Assembly (NCBI RefSeq): GCF_015159745.1
Contig: NZ_JADDOJ010000011.1
Coordinates: forward strand, 1-64,000
Length of the DNA stretch: 64,000 nucleotides
From: Ramlibacter aquaticus
GTDB lineage: Bacteria; Pseudomonadota; Gammaproteobacteria; Burkholderiales; Burkholderiaceae_C
Reading direction: 5' to 3'
The position numbers and the translations under genes are program-made. This document shows, piece by piece, positions 1 through 10,187 of this stretch. Numbering within the stretch: position 1 is the stretch's first letter; each line of letters starts with the position of its first letter. Under the pieces are notes generated by a model. The model was given only the letters and a program-made list of their open reading frames with translations, was not told the origin of the DNA and made no database searches.

Positions 1-92
1 GGCCTGGACCGGAGCGGGCACGGGCGCCGGTGGTTGCGGCTCCCGTGGCTGCGGCTCCCGTGGCGGCGCCCGTGCCCGCTCCGGTCCAGGCC
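1..92. repeat. Perfect 29-bp inverted repeat at the window edge
   Basis: Bases 1-29 are the exact reverse complement of bases 64-92, with a 34-base loop that itself contains near-tandem GTGGCTGCGGCTCCC units coding for Val-Ala-Ala-Pro. A perfect fold-back this long inside a coding region is unusual. It is either a real hairpin in the rne linker or a chimeric fold-back at a contig end. Confidence 0.85.
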
Positions 93-383
93 CCGGCGGC
101 CACGGCCTCCGCAGCCCCGCAGGCAGGCAACGGCCTGCCCAAGGTGCGGTCCTTCAGCCTGCCGGTGGACGACCTGGCCCGCGTGGCTGAGTCCTCCGGC
201 CTGCAGTGGGTGAACTCGGACGCCGCCAAGATCGCCGCCGCCCAGGCCGCGATGGCTGCCGAGCCCAAGCCGGTCCACGTGCCGCGCGAGCGGCCGCCGG
301 TGGTCGAGCTTGACGAAGGCCCGCTGGTCCTGGTCGAGACCCGGCGCGACCTGCGCGACATGCAGCTGCCCTTCGAACGCTGA
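3..383 (+). CDS. rne: Ribonuclease E, C-terminal end (partial)
   Basis: The frame is open from the left edge, so only the last 126 residues are present. RNase E is the endoribonuclease that starts mRNA decay and matures rRNA and tRNA. The catalytic N-terminal half lies outside the window. What remains is an Ala/Pro/Val-rich linker followed by a conserved tail of the type found in Comamonadaceae RNase E (LPKVRSFSLPVDDL, then HVPRERPPVV and a final LVETRRDLRDMQLPFER). The tail identification is from memory of the family. The first roughly 29 bases are an exact inverted copy of bases 64-92 and encode residues (PGPERARAP) unlike the Ala/Pro/Val linker, so the very start of this reading may not be genuine. 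A strong terminator follows the stop codon. Confidence 0.8.
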   Translation, partial: PGPERARAPVVAAPVAAAPVAAPVPAPVQAPAATASAAPQAGNGLPKVRSFSLPVDDLARVAESSGLQWVNSDAAKIAAAQAAMAAEPKPVHVPRERPPVVELDEGPLVLVETRRDLRDMQLPFER

Positions 384-401
384 TCGGCCGCAGCACCCAC
401 G

Positions 402-430
402 AAAAAGCCCGGGCTCGCCCGGGCTTTTTT
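402..430 (+). terminator. Rho-independent terminator of rne
   Basis: AAAGCCCGGGC and GCCCGGGCTTT form an 11-bp perfect stem with a two-base loop, followed by a T-run and preceded by an A-run. It is therefore potentially bidirectional and sits between the convergent rne and hemY. Confidence 0.9.
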
Positions 431-474
431 CATGGTGGACGCAGCGGGCAGGCCGCCGTGTCCGGCGTGCGCGC

Positions 475-1728
475 CTAGCCGCCGGCGGCGTTCTTCCAGT
501 AGGACGCCGCGGCCTGCGCGTCGCCGCGCTGTTCGGCCAGCTGCGCCAGGGCCGACCAGGCGCTGCGGTGCATGCGCGCGTCCTTGAGCCCCATGGCCGC
601 CTGGCCCAGCAACTGCTGGGCCTTGCCCCAGAGCTGGCGCTTCATGCAGGCCATGCCCGCCAGGTACTGCAGCGTGGCGTCCCGCGGGTCGGCCCGCTGC
701 GCGCTTTCGATGCGCGCCAGCCAGCCGGCGTCCAGCGTGTCCATCACGCCTTCCAGGGCGCGCACCAGCTTCACCTTCTGGCTGTCGCCCAGCGTGGCCT
801 GCTGCTCCCAGGCGGCCAGCAGCCAGCCGCGCGCGAGCTGCGGGTCGCCCCCCAGGGTGGCGAGCCGCTGGGCGCCATGGATGGCGACGTCTGGCATGTC
901 CCGCTCCGCAGGCTCCAGCAGGGACCAGGCCCGCAGCAGCTGCGCCGGGTCATGGGCGCCGTCCAGCAGGTCCATGGCCAGGCCGCGCAGGATGCTCTGC
1001 GCCGCGCTGGGCGAGAAGGCCCGGTGCTTGGCGAGCAGGCGCGCCATCTCCAGCGCCTCGGCCACCTGCCGGCCCAGCCGCGCGGCCTTGAGCCGCATGC
1101 GCAGCGCCAGGGTGCGCCGGGCCGCGCCGTGCGGCAGCATGCGCAGCCAGCCGATGGCGGCGTCGGGATCGCGTTCGTCCAGCGACCAGCGGGCCGCACG
1201 CATCAGCGCGCCCTCGTGCGTTTCCTGGGCATCGCGCGCGCTGCCTTCGGCCAGCGCCTGCTGCAGGTGCTCGTCGCGGGCCGCGTGGTCCTGCAGCGAT
1301 TGCGAGGCTTCGGCCGCCAGCAGGTGCGCCAGCGTGCGCAGCTGCGCCGCATTGCCCGGGGCATGGCCGCCGGCGTGCAGCGAATGCGCCTGCGCCAGCG
1401 CGGTCTCGGCCGACTTGCGCGCCCGCAGGAAGCGGCCGGCGATCAGGTGCGACACGGCATCCAGCATGGCGCCGTGCATGGTGCGCTCCTTCTGCTGGAC
1501 GCGCCAGCGCAGGGCCTGGCGCGGGATGTCGAACAGCGCGGACAGGGCCGCCAGCGCGAAGTGCACGATGGCGAAGCCCGCCACCAGCAACAGCACCACG
1601 AGGTTGACGGACAGGTCCAGCCGCCAGGGCGGCCAGAACAGCGTGACGGTGCCCTGGTTGTTGCCCGCGAACAGCGCGATCGCCACCGCGACGGCGAACA
1701 GGGCCAGGAGCCAGAGCGCGGCCCGCAC
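475..1728 (-). CDS. hemY: HemY-family membrane protein of haem biosynthesis
   Basis: A 417-residue inner-membrane protein. Two hydrophobic segments lie near the N-terminus (about residues 3-22 and 40-60), flanking the family's NNQGTVTLFWPPWRLDLS motif. A long TPR-like helical region follows (repeats such as DATLQYLAGMACMKRQLWGKAQQLL). Proteobacterial HemY is encoded with hemC, hemD and hemX; its biochemical role is not settled, and it is distinct from the Gram-positive coproporphyrinogen oxidase also called HemY. The start is a GTG directly abutting the hemX stop codon, so it is the last gene of the hemCDXY operon. Confidence 0.9.
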   Translation of the reverse strand: MRAALWLLALFAVAVAIALFAGNNQGTVTLFWPPWRLDLSVNLVVLLLVAGFAIVHFALAALSALFDIPRQALRWRVQQKERTMHGAMLDAVSHLIAGRFLRARKSAETALAQAHSLHAGGHAPGNAAQLRTLAHLLAAEASQSLQDHAARDEHLQQALAEGSARDAQETHEGALMRAARWSLDERDPDAAIGWLRMLPHGAARRTLALRMRLKAARLGRQVAEALEMARLLAKHRAFSPSAAQSILRGLAMDLLDGAHDPAQLLRAWSLLEPAERDMPDVAIHGAQRLATLGGDPQLARGWLLAAWEQQATLGDSQKVKLVRALEGVMDTLDAGWLARIESAQRADPRDATLQYLAGMACMKRQLWGKAQQLLGQAAMGLKDARMHRSAWSALAQLAEQRGDAQAAASYWKNAAGG

Positions 1729-2799
1729 TCAGCGCCCCGCCTGCGCGGTGGTCAGCGCCGCCAGCGTCTCGTCGACGCGGGGGATCTCCACCGACTTGAG
1801 CTGGGCCTGCACCTGCTGCGCCAGGGCCAGGGCGGCCTGGGTGCGGCGCGAAGCCGGGTCGAAGTATTTCTGCAGGGCGACGCCTGCGGCGGCCGCGTCC
1901 GACCGCGCCGACTCCACCTGCCGCGAAAGCAGCGAGAGCCGCGCGTTCAGCAGCTTCAGCTTCAGGTTCTCGCGCAGGAAGAAGGCCTGGTCGGGCGCCA
2001 CCAGGGCCGCCTCGGGCGTGTCGATGCGGCTCACGCGCACCAGCGCGCGGGCCTGGTCGGCGATGTCGGCCAGGGCCTTGTCCCACCAGCGGCGCGCAGG
2101 CGTGGCGGCGTTGCGTGGCAGCGGTTGCGCATGGGCGGCGGACACCGCGTTGGCCAGCGGCAGCTCATCCACCTGGCGGGCCAGCTCGTCGATGCGGGCC
2201 AGCAGGCCGGGCACGTCGGCGACGCTGGCCCCCTTGATGCGGTCGATGTCGCGCTGCACGGCGGCGCGCACGCGCGAGAGGCGGGGCTGGCCGGCACGCT
2301 CCAGGCGCTGGTCGGCGGTGCGCAGCGAGGCCAGCAGGGGCTCGGCGCTGCCCGTCAGCTGGGCCTGCTGCTGCGCCAGGCGCAGCCCGGACTCGATGTC
2401 GGCGAGCAGGTTCTCGTCGCGCGAGCGGGACATGCTCTGCACCAGCTCCTCGACCTGCGCGCGCTGCAGCGCGACCTCGCCCAGGCGGGTGTCCAGCACG
2501 GCCTGGCGGGCGGCGGTGTCACGCGCCAGGTCCTGGGCCTGGCGTGCCAGGGTGCGGGCCTCGACCGCGTTGCTGCCGGCGTCCTGGCTCTGGCGGGCGA
2601 GCTGCTCCTGGATGTTGGCGAGCTTCTGCCACAACAGCAGCGCAGCCACCAGCGAGAGCCCGGCCACAACGCTGGTGGCCAGGAAAGCCGCCCGCGAAAC
2701 ACCCGCGGGCGCACCCGCCCCCGGCACCGGGGGTGCCACGTCCACCGCGGCCACCGGCGTTTCCGCCGGCACCGCTCCGCCATCCTGCGCTGCGCTCAT
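1729..2799 (-). CDS. hemX: HemX-like membrane protein
   Basis: 356 residues. A Pro/Ala-rich cytoplasmic N-terminus (about 35 residues) is followed by one transmembrane helix (about residues 36-62, AFLATSVVAGLSLVAALLLW) and a long periplasmic coiled-coil-rich region with many Gln/Ala/Arg heptads. This matches HemX-family proteins (sometimes labelled uroporphyrinogen-III C-methyltransferase), but there is no SAM-binding methyltransferase domain, so a methyltransferase function is not supported. The ATG overlaps the hemD stop codon (ATGA), indicating translational coupling. Confidence 0.88.
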   Translation of the reverse strand: MSAAQDGGAVPAETPVAAVDVAPPVPGAGAPAGVSRAAFLATSVVAGLSLVAALLLWQKLANIQEQLARQSQDAGSNAVEARTLARQAQDLARDTAARQAVLDTRLGEVALQRAQVEELVQSMSRSRDENLLADIESGLRLAQQQAQLTGSAEPLLASLRTADQRLERAGQPRLSRVRAAVQRDIDRIKGASVADVPGLLARIDELARQVDELPLANAVSAAHAQPLPRNAATPARRWWDKALADIADQARALVRVSRIDTPEAALVAPDQAFFLRENLKLKLLNARLSLLSRQVESARSDAAAAGVALQKYFDPASRRTQAALALAQQVQAQLKSVEIPRVDETLAALTTAQAGR

Positions 2800-3563
2800 C
2801 GAATCGATTCTAGGATGGCGGCCACCGCGGGCAGCCCGGGTCGTGACTCGCGCACAACACCGAAGCCGGCGTCGCGCGCGGCCTGGGCGATGCGTGGATG
2901 GGTGCACACGCAACGCCCGTGGGCGAAGCTGCCCTCGCCGAGCAGCGTGCGCAGGTGGGCGATGGCCTGCGAGCTGCTGAACACCCAGGCATCCCGCTCC
3001 ATCCCGTCTCGCAGCTGTTCCCGCCGGCCGCTGGGCAACGCCGGGCAGCCCCGCACGTAGGCGACCACCGTGTCCACGGTCGCCCCCGCAGCCTCCAGCA
3101 CCTGGGCCAGCCAGTCGCGCCCGCTGCCCTCGCTCGCGCCGGCCTCGGCACCGCGCACCCGCAGCACGCGGTCGCCCGCGCCGACCTGGGCCTGCACCTG
3201 CATCCACAGGGCTTCAGAATCGAATTGCGGTGAATCGGATGGCGGCGCGTCCACCTGGACCGCGGGCACCCCGGCCTGCAGCAGGGCCTGGCGGGTCCCC
3301 TCGCCCGTCGCCCAGGCGCGCAGCCCGGACGGCCAGCGCGGCGGCTGCGGCGCGGCGTCCATGAAGCCGCGCACCGCATTGCCGCTCACGAACATGACGG
3401 CGCGCAGGCCGGCCAGCCCGGCCCAGGCCTGCGCCAGCGGCGCGCCGTCGGCCACCGGCTGGATCTCGATCAGGGGCAGGGCCTGCGCGTCGAAACCCAG
3501 CGCCTGCAGCCCCTGCACCCAGCAGGCGGCCTCGGCGGCGGGCCGGGTGACCCAGACGCGCAC
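2796..3563 (-). CDS. hemD: Uroporphyrinogen-III synthase
   Basis: 255 residues. The enzyme cyclises hydroxymethylbilane with inversion of ring D to give uroporphyrinogen III. The open frame extends upstream inside hemC, but homology begins at [12 protein letters not shown], so I take the GTG 16 bases after the hemC stop. Family features are the N-terminal VTRP, the LPLIEIQPV strand, [13 protein letters not shown] and the later [13 protein letters not shown]. HemD is poorly conserved, so context (between hemC and hemX) carries much of the weight. The 3' end overlaps hemX by four bases. Confidence 0.9.
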   Translation of the reverse strand: MRVWVTRPAAEAACWVQGLQALGFDAQALPLIEIQPVADGAPLAQAWAGLAGLRAVMFVSGNAVRGFMDAAPQPPRWPSGLRAWATGEGTRQALLQAGVPAVQVDAPPSDSPQFDSEALWMQVQAQVGAGDRVLRVRGAEAGASEGSGRDWLAQVLEAAGATVDTVVAYVRGCPALPSGRREQLRDGMERDAWVFSSSQAIAHLRTLLGEGSFAHGRCVCTHPRIAQAARDAGFGVVRESRPGLPAVAAILESIR

Positions 3564-3579
3564 GGCAGCCCCCGTCCGC

Positions 3580-4491
3580 TCAGCGCGCGCCGGCGGCGCG
3601 CAGCCGCGACGCGACCTCGGCACCCAGGGCCACGGCCTCCCCCAGGTCGGCGATGGTGCCGCCGCCGGCCGCCCGCAGCAGCGGCCCGGGCTGCTCGGCA
3701 TCGCCCCAGGCGGTCGCCAGGTGCAGCATGCCGCCGTCGAAACGCGCGTGCGCCGCCAGCGGCATGGAACAGCTGCCGCCCATGGCGCGGCTCACTTCGC
3801 GCTCGGCGGCGACGGCCAGCCAGGTGGCCTGGTGGGCCAGGGGCGCGAGGGCCGCGGCCACGTCGGCGCGCCCGGCGCGGATCTCGATGCCCAGGGCCCC
3901 CTGGCCGGCGGACGGCAGCATGGACTCGGGCTCGAACACCGCGCGGATGCGCTCGGCCAGGCCCAGGCGCTTGAGGCCCGCGGCCGCCAGGACGATCGCG
4001 TCGTACTGGCCTTCGTCCAGCTTGCGCAGGCGGGTGTCCAGGTTGCCGCGCAGGGGCTCGATCACCAGGTCGGGGCGCAGCGCCCGCAGCTGCACCACGC
4101 GGCGCAGGCTGGAGGTGCCCACGCGGGCGCCCTGGGGCAGGTCCTGCACGGACGCGAAGTGCGGCGAGACGAAGGCGTCGCGCGGGTCCTCGCGCTCCAT
4201 CACGCAGGCCAGCTCGAAGCCCGGCGGCAGCTCCATGGGCACGTCCTTGAGCGAGTGCACGGCCAGGTCGGCGCGTCCCTCCTCCAGGGCGGTTTCCAGT
4301 TCCTTGACGAACAGGCCCTTGCCGCCCACCTTGGAAAGCGCGCGGTCCAGGATCTGGTCGCCGCGGGTGGTCATGCCCAGCAGCTCGACGGCGTGGCCGC
4401 GCTGCTCCAGCAGGTCCTTCACATGGTTGGCCTGCCACAGGGCCAGGCGGCTTTCTCGCGTGGCGATCACCAGCTTGCGTGCTGCCGTCAT
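3580..4491 (-). CDS. hemC: Porphobilinogen deaminase (hydroxymethylbilane synthase)
   Basis: 303 residues, normal family length. It polymerises four porphobilinogen molecules into hydroxymethylbilane. It begins [16 protein letters not shown] and contains [11 protein letters not shown], the [11 protein letters not shown] segment with the catalytic Asp, [15 protein letters not shown], and the cysteine that carries the dipyrromethane cofactor in [12 protein letters not shown]. The ATG chosen lies just before the first conserved strand; an ATG 16 codons upstream is in frame but adds only non-conserved residues. First gene of the hemCDXY operon, divergent from ppc. Confidence 0.95.
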   Translation of the reverse strand: MTAARKLVIATRESRLALWQANHVKDLLEQRGHAVELLGMTTRGDQILDRALSKVGGKGLFVKELETALEEGRADLAVHSLKDVPMELPPGFELACVMEREDPRDAFVSPHFASVQDLPQGARVGTSSLRRVVQLRALRPDLVIEPLRGNLDTRLRKLDEGQYDAIVLAAAGLKRLGLAERIRAVFEPESMLPSAGQGALGIEIRAGRADVAAALAPLAHQATWLAVAAEREVSRAMGGSCSMPLAAHARFDGGMLHLATAWGDAEQPGPLLRAAGGGTIADLGEAVALGAEVASRLRAAGAR

Positions 4492-4572
4492 CGGCGTGGG
4501 TCTCCGCAGGAGTTCGTAGCGGGCGATGCTAGCATGCAGGCCTCCCAATCCTGCACCCCCGGAAGTGCCCCG

Positions 4573-7389
4573 ATGCCCCCTGGACCTGCCGCGCACGACA
4601 CCCCTGTTTCCCCCTCGCGCCGCGCCCGCGACAACGAGAAGCCGCTGGTCGAGGACATCCGTCTCCTTGGCCGCATCCTGGGGGACGTGATCCGCGAGCA
4701 GGAAGGCGTGGAGGCCTACGACCTGGTGGAGCGCATCCGCAAGCTCTCGGTCGCCTTCCGGCGCGACGCCGACCACGAGGCCGACCGCGCACTCAAGTCG
4801 CTGCTCAAGTCGCTCACGGGCCAGCAGACGGTGAGCGTGATCCGGGCCTTCACCTATTTCAGCCACCTGGCCAACCTCGCCGAGGACCGCCACCACATCC
4901 GCCGCCGCATCGTGCACGAGCGCGCCGGGGACACGCAGGAGGGCAGCCTGGACGTGGCGCTCTCGCGCCTGCGCTGGGCCGGCATCACGCCGCGCAGCAT
5001 CTCCCAGGCGCTGGCCCAGGCCTTCGTCTCCCCGGTGCTGACGGCCCACCCGACCGAGGTGCAGCGCAAGAGCATCCTGGACGCCGAGCGCGACATCGCC
5101 AACCTGCTGACCGAGCGCGACGACATCAAGGCCCGCGCCCTGCCGCGCGATGCGCTGGCGCCCCGCGAGCTGGCCGAGAACGAGACGCGCATACGCGCCC
5201 GGGTGCTGCAGCTGTGGCAGACCCGCCTGCTGCGCTTTTCCAGCCTGAGCGTGGCCGACGAGGTCGACAACGCGCTGTCGTACTACCAGTCCACCTTCCT
5301 GCGCGAGATCCCGCGGCTGTATGCCGACCTGGAGGCCCGCCTGGGCCCGCAGCACCCGGTGGCGCCCTTCCTGCGCATGGGCCAGTGGATAGGCGGCGAC
5401 CGCGACGGCAACCCCAACGTGAGCGCCGAGACCCTGGACTACGCGCTGCGCCGCCAGTGCGAGGTCGCCCTGCGCCACTACCTGACCGAGGTCCACTACC
5501 TGGGCGGCGAGCTCTCGCAGTCGGCCATGCTGGTGCAGGTGACGCCCACGATGGCCGCGCTGGCCGACATCTCGCCCGACATGACCGAGCACCGGCTGGA
5601 CGAGCCCTACCGGCGCGCCCTGGCGGGCATGTACGCGCGCCTGGCCGCCACGCTCAAGCAGCTCACCGGCGGCGACGCGGCCCGGCATGCGGTGCCGCCG
5701 CAGAACCCCTACCTGCGCGCGGAGGATTTCCTGGCCGACCTGCGCACCATCCGCGATTCGCTGCTGGCGCACCACGGCCAGGCCCTGGTGCACCAGCGCC
5801 TGGCCCCGCTGCTGCGCGCGGTGGAGGTGTTCGGCTTCCACCTGGCCACGGTGGACCTGCGCCAGAGCTCGGACCAGCACGAGCGCGTGGTGGCCGAACT
5901 GCTGGCCACGTCCCGGGTGGAACCGGCCTATGCCGCGCTGGACGAGCCCGCCCGCCAGGCCCTGCTGCTGCAGCTGCTGTCGGACGCCCGGCCCCTGCGC
6001 GTGATCGGCGCGCGCTACAGCGAGCACACGCGCAAGGAACTGGCCATCTTCGAGACGGCCAAGCGCATGCGCGAGCAGTTCGGGCTGCAGGCGATCCGCC
6101 ACTACATCATCAGCCACACCGAGGCCGTGAGCGACCTGCTGGAGGTGCTGCTGCTGCAGAAGGAATGCGGGCTGCTGCACGGCACGCTGGACGATGCGGC
6201 GGTGGCCGAGCTGATCGTGGTGCCGCTGTTCGAGACCATCGCCGACCTGCGCAATGCCGCGCCCATCATGCGCGAGTTCTACGCCCTGCCCGGCATCGCC
6301 CGGCTGGTGCAGCGCTCGGGCGCCGAGCAGGACATCATGCTCGGCTACAGCGACAGCAACAAGGACGGCGGCATCTTCACCAGCAACTGGGAGCTGTACC
6401 GGGCCGAGATCGCGCTGGTCGACCTGTTCGACGAACTGGCCAACAGCCACGACATCCAACTGCGCATGTTCCACGGCCGCGGCGGCACCGTGGGCCGCGG
6501 CGGCGGCCCCAGCTACCAGGCCATCCTGGCGCAGCCGCCCGGCACGGTGCGCGGGCAGATCCGGCTGACCGAGCAGGGCGAGGTGATCGCCTCCAAGTAC
6601 GCCAACCCCGAGATCGGCCGCCGCAACCTGGAGACCCTGGTGGCCGCCACGCTGGAGGCCACGCTGCTGCAGCCCACCAAGCCGGCGCCCCGGTCCTTCC
6701 TGGCCGCGGCCGAGCAGCTCTCTCAGGCCAGCATGGCCGCCTACCGGGCCCTGGTGTACGAGACGCCCGGCTTCACCGAGTATTTCTTCTCCTCGACCCC
6801 GATCCGCGAGATCGCCGAGCTGAACATCGGCTCGCGCCCGGCCTCGCGCAAGGCGACGCAGAAGATCGAGGACCTGCGCGCCATCCCCTGGAGCTTCAGC
6901 TGGGGCCAATGCCGCCTCACGCTGCCCGGCTGGTACGGCTTCGGCAGCGCGGTGCAGGCCTTCCTGGCCGAGGACCCCAAGGCCCACCTCGCGCTGCTGC
7001 AGAAGATGGTGCGCCAGTGGCCCTTCTTCCGCGCGCTGCTGTCCAACATGGACATGGTGCTGGCCAAGAGCGACCTGGCCCTCGCCTCGCGCTACGCCGA
7101 GCTGGTGGCCGATGCGCGGCTGCGCAAGCGCATCTTCGCCATGATCGAGGCCGAGTGGCATCGCACTGTGGACGCGCTGGCGACCATCACGGGCGAGCGC
7201 CAGCGCCTGTCGGGCAACAGCGCGCTGCAGCGCTCGATCCGCCACCGCTTCCCCTACATCGACCCGCTGCACCACCTGCAGGTCGAGCTGGTGCGGCGCC
7301 ACCGCGAAGGCCTGCTGGACGACCGCGCGCGGCGCGGCATCCACATCTCGATCAACGGCATTGCCGCCGGGCTGCGCAACACCGGCTGA
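4573..7389 (+). CDS. ppc: Phosphoenolpyruvate carboxylase
   Basis: 938 residues, typical of bacterial PEPC. It carboxylates PEP to oxaloacetate, an anaplerotic reaction. Visible motifs: [13 protein letters not shown] with the catalytic His, [21 protein letters not shown], the mobile [14 protein letters not shown] loop, and the C-terminal [11 protein letters not shown] ending. An in-frame ATG 13 codons upstream lies in the AT-richer GATGCTAGCATG stretch that looks more like promoter than coding sequence, so the downstream ATG with a weak GGAAG is preferred. It converges on the AI-2E transporter gene with only ten bases between the stop codons. Confidence 0.95.
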   Translation: MPPGPAAHDTPVSPSRRARDNEKPLVEDIRLLGRILGDVIREQEGVEAYDLVERIRKLSVAFRRDADHEADRALKSLLKSLTGQQTVSVIRAFTYFSHLANLAEDRHHIRRRIVHERAGDTQEGSLDVALSRLRWAGITPRSISQALAQAFVSPVLTAHPTEVQRKSILDAERDIANLLTERDDIKARALPRDALAPRELAENETRIRARVLQLWQTRLLRFSSLSVADEVDNALSYYQSTFLREIPRLYADLEARLGPQHPVAPFLRMGQWIGGDRDGNPNVSAETLDYALRRQCEVALRHYLTEVHYLGGELSQSAMLVQVTPTMAALADISPDMTEHRLDEPYRRALAGMYARLAATLKQLTGGDAARHAVPPQNPYLRAEDFLADLRTIRDSLLAHHGQALVHQRLAPLLRAVEVFGFHLATVDLRQSSDQHERVVAELLATSRVEPAYAALDEPARQALLLQLLSDARPLRVIGARYSEHTRKELAIFETAKRMREQFGLQAIRHYIISHTEAVSDLLEVLLLQKECGLLHGTLDDAAVAELIVVPLFETIADLRNAAPIMREFYALPGIARLVQRSGAEQDIMLGYSDSNKDGGIFTSNWELYRAEIALVDLFDELANSHDIQLRMFHGRGGTVGRGGGPSYQAILAQPPGTVRGQIRLTEQGEVIASKYANPEIGRRNLETLVAATLEATLLQPTKPAPRSFLAAAEQLSQASMAAYRALVYETPGFTEYFFSSTPIREIAELNIGSRPASRKATQKIEDLRAIPWSFSWGQCRLTLPGWYGFGSAVQAFLAEDPKAHLALLQKMVRQWPFFRALLSNMDMVLAKSDLALASRYAELVADARLRKRIFAMIEAEWHRTVDALATITGERQRLSGNSALQRSIRHRFPYIDPLHHLQVELVRRHREGLLDDRARRGIHISINGIAAGLRNTG

Positions 7390-7399
7390 GGCGGCGCCT

Positions 7400-8623
7400 T
7401 CAGTCGCCCAGCAGCTCGCCCACCGGCTTGAGGTGGTCGACGCGGTCGCACACGGCCTTGACGATCATCAGGATGGGGATGCCCAGCAGCAGCCCCCAGA
7501 CGCCCCAGAGCCAGCCCCAGGCCAGCACGCCGATGAACACCGCGACCGGGTTCATGCGGCTGGCCCGGCTGGTGAGCCAGGGCACCAGCAGGTTGCCCAC
7601 CAGCGCGTGCACGAGCAGCGAGGCGCCGGCCACGTACAGCGCGTGGTCGACCTCGCCGAACTGCACGAAGGCCGCCAGCGCCGCGGCGGCGGTGACCACG
7701 CCCGAGCCGATGTAGGGGATCAGGTTCAGCACGCCACCGGCCACACCCCACACACCGGGATGCTTCAGGCCCAGGGCCCAGAACGCCAGTCCCGTCGCCA
7801 CCCCCACGATCACGCCGGCCACCAGCTGCACCAGCAGGTAGCGCTGGATCTGTTCCGTGATCTCGTCCAGCGCCTGCACGGTGATCTTCTTCTCCGACAG
7901 GGTATGGCCCGTCACCTTCACCAGCTTGCGCCGGAAGGTGTCGCCCGAGAGCAGGAGGAAGTAGGCCAGGAAGGTCACCACGGTGGCCTGCCCGGCGAAG
8001 CTGGCCAGGCCCAGGGTGCCGGACCAGAGGTGGTCGCGGATGTCGAAGCGCGGCTTTTCCACCACCACGCGCTGCACGTTGCGCGCGGCGCCCGGGTTGG
8101 GGCCGGCCTCGGCGGCCGCCTGCTCCAGCTGCGTCGCCGCCTTCTGCACCTTGTCCATGGTGGCGCCCTGGCCACCCCGCTTGTGCAGGGCCTCGCGCAG
8201 GCGGCTGGCCACATTGGGCAGCGTGTCCACGAAGGCATTCAGGTCGTCGCTGAACGACCAGGCGGCGGTCCCGGCCCCGCCCAGCAGGCCCAGGATCAGG
8301 ACGGCGGCGCTGAGCGCGCGCGGCACGCGCCAGCGCTGCAGCGCATCGACGATGGGCCCCAGCGCGTAGCTGAGCATGAAGCCCAGCATCAGGGGAATGA
8401 AGAAGGCACTGGCCCAGCGCAGCGTGGCGACCACCATGATCACCATCAGCACGGCCAGCGTGGCGCTGCGCACGCGCAGCGGCATGTGCAGCAGCACGTG
8501 GGTCGGGTCGTCCGGGTCGGCCGGCAGCGGCGAGGGCGCGGGCGGAGCCGGGTCGGCGGGCGTTGGCGTGGGTGCGGCGGTGGGTGTGTCGCTGTGTGGT
8601 TGCGCGATGTGCTCGTGGTTCAT
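7400..8623 (-). CDS. AI-2E (PerM) family transporter
   Basis: 407 residues. A Pro/Thr-rich cytoplasmic start of about 50 residues is followed by paired hydrophobic helices, a large soluble loop (about residues 120-230), and a C-terminal membrane block containing [15 protein letters not shown] and [34 protein letters not shown], the signature of this family. Members include the autoinducer-2 exporter TqsA and sodium/proton antiporters; the substrate here cannot be told. It lies seven bases downstream of the split response-regulator gene on the same strand, so the IS insertion may affect its expression. Confidence 0.88.
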   Translation of the reverse strand: MNHEHIAQPHSDTPTAAPTPTPADPAPPAPSPLPADPDDPTHVLLHMPLRVRSATLAVLMVIMVVATLRWASAFFIPLMLGFMLSYALGPIVDALQRWRVPRALSAAVLILGLLGGAGTAAWSFSDDLNAFVDTLPNVASRLREALHKRGGQGATMDKVQKAATQLEQAAAEAGPNPGAARNVQRVVVEKPRFDIRDHLWSGTLGLASFAGQATVVTFLAYFLLLSGDTFRRKLVKVTGHTLSEKKITVQALDEITEQIQRYLLVQLVAGVIVGVATGLAFWALGLKHPGVWGVAGGVLNLIPYIGSGVVTAAAALAAFVQFGEVDHALYVAGASLLVHALVGNLLVPWLTSRASRMNPVAVFIGVLAWGWLWGVWGLLLGIPILMIVKAVCDRVDHLKPVGELLGD

Positions 8624-9059
8624 CCGGCCTTTACGGTTGACGCCCCATCGCCTCCTTCACCGCTCCCAATTGCCTGCGCGAGACCGCCAGCACTTCGTCG
8701 ATGCCGTCCAGCCGCACCGCCCAGCCTTCGCCCTCGTCCGCATCCTCGTGGCGCACCAGCGCGCGGATGGCACGCCGGGCGACCAGCGCGTTGCGGTGGA
8801 CCCGCAGGAAGAACGCGGTGTGGCGGTCCTCCAGTTCGCTGAGCGATGTATCGAGGATATAGCTTTTCGCCGCCGTGCGGACGGTCACGTACTTGAGCTC
8901 GGCCTTGAGGTAGAGCACCTCGGCCAGCGGCACGCGCTCGGTGCGCCCGCGGTCCTGGATGAGCAGCGCGTCCGCCGCCACGGCCTGGGCCGGCGCGCGG
9001 CGTGCCACCTTCTGCAGCGCGGCCTGCAGCCGTTCCTGGCGCACCGGCTTGGTCAGGTA

Positions 9060-9073
9060 GGGCCTGTTAACAC
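9060..9073. repeat. IS left terminal inverted repeat
   Basis: GGGCCTGTTAACAC, matching the right end at 13 of 14 positions. The preceding TA is the target duplication. Confidence 0.85.
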
Positions 9074-9833
9074 AAACTGCGAAGACCATCGGCTACCAGG
9101 ACGAAGCTGAGGAAGCCAAGGAACATCGCATCGAGTTTCTCGAAGCGAGAGAAGATGCGCCGGAAGCCCTTGAGGCGCCGGAACAAGCGTTCTACTTCAT
9201 TGCGCCGCTTGTACATCTGGCGGTCGTACTCCCACGGCTCGATGCGGGTCTTCATCGGCGGCACCACCGGGATAAATCCAAGGTCGAGCGCGAGCTGGCG
9301 TGTCTCGTTGCCCTCGTACGCTCGGTCCATGAGCAGGTGAATCGGGCGGCTCGTTGCGCCCAGGCTCTCCAGCAGCCGCCTGCCTTCAGGGGCGTCATGA
9401 GCCTGCCCGGGCGAAAGGCTGAACGTCACGGCCGTTCGAGCATCCGCGGCAACCATATGAATCTTGGTGTTCCATCCACCCCTGGATTTTCCAATGGCCT
9501 GCGGTCCGTTTTTTTTAACGCACCGGTGCCGTCGGGATGTACCTTGATGCTGGTGCTGTCCAGCGAAACCGCCTCGATTCTGATGCGCACCACCTGCTCG
9601 CGCTGCAACTGCTCGAACATCTTGTCCAGCACGCCCGCCTTGGTCCAGCGATTCATGCGCGTGTAGATGGTGTGCCAGTTGCCAAAGCGTTTGGGCAAGC
9701 CGCGCCACTTGCACCCGTGCTCGGCCACATACAGGATGGCATTGACCACTTGTAGATTGCTCAAGCTGACGTTGCCCCGCTGCGTGGGCAGGCAATGCTC
9801 GATGAGGGCAAACTGCTCAGGCGTGATTTCCAT
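9067..9833 (-). CDS. IS5-family transposase OrfAB made by -1 frameshift
   Basis: The upstream frame starts MEITPEQFALIEHCLP, holds the helix-turn-helix-like CKWRGLPKRFGNWHTIYTRMNRW region and the first catalytic Asp (SLDSTSIKVH). It would stop alone at 135 residues (base 9426). Eight A residues on the coding strand (GCG TTA AAA AAA ACG) allow slippage by -1 into the second frame (KKNGPQAIGKSRGG), which holds the second Asp (LLMDRAYEGNETR) and the final Glu in the Y-R-E-K signature (YKRRNEVERLFRRLKGFRR). The fused product is about 255 residues, the right size for this group. Slippage is inferred from the sequence, not shown. Confidence 0.88.
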
Positions 9834-9872
9834 GCGCAGCAGTCTCGCGCTTTTCTTCTGACCAGTCTATTA

Positions 9873-9886
9873 GTGTTAACACGCCC
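9873..9886. repeat. IS right terminal inverted repeat
   Basis: GTGTTAACACGCCC, the inverted partner of the left end. It is followed by the second TA (or TAG) copy. Confidence 0.85.
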
Positions 9887-10187
9887 TAGTCCACCGCCTC
9901 CAGTTCGAAGGCGGTGACCGCATGGCCCGCATGGGCCGTGACGAAGACCACGGCCGGCCCGCCCGGCTGGCTGCCCAGCAGGCGCGCCAGCGCCAGGCCG
10001 TCGGCGCCGGGCATGTGGATGTCCAGCAGCACGGCGTCGAAGCGCGCCTCGCGCAGCCGCGCCTGCGCCTCGGCCACGGTGCCCGCCTCGGCCACCACCT
10101 GGGCCGGCGGCGCCTCGCAGCCGGCCACCAGCGTGCGCAGGCGCGAACGTGCCAGCGGCTCGTCGTCCACCACCAGCAGGCGCAGGC

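Larger units (their letters stand above)
9060..9886 (-). mobile_element. IS5-family insertion sequence (IS427-like), 827 bp
   Basis: A complete element with 14-bp terminal inverted repeats differing at one position (GGGCCTGTTAACAC left; GGGCGTGTTAACAC read inward from the right), flanked by a TA duplication (TAG if counted as three bases). It carries two overlapping reading frames joined by a -1 frameshift site, as in the IS427 group of the IS5 family. Target interruption is exact, which argues for a recent single insertion. Both reading frames are intact, so the element could be active. Confidence 0.93.

Noticed and set aside
310-3060. Very long plus-strand open frame of 916 codons over hemY-hemX-hemD
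   Set aside because: It is antisense to recognisable hem genes, has a composition dominated by Gln, Gly, Arg and Ala, and no domain. Long shadow frames are expected at this GC content.
4492-7344. Minus-strand open frame through the whole of ppc, continuous with hemC
   Set aside because: It is the antisense shadow of ppc; hemC homology begins only at MTAARKL.
8631-9089. Independent LytTR gene starting inside the IS (MVFAVCVNRPYLTKPVR)
   Set aside because: The first residues come from the IS end. The rest is the C-terminal half of the split regulator.
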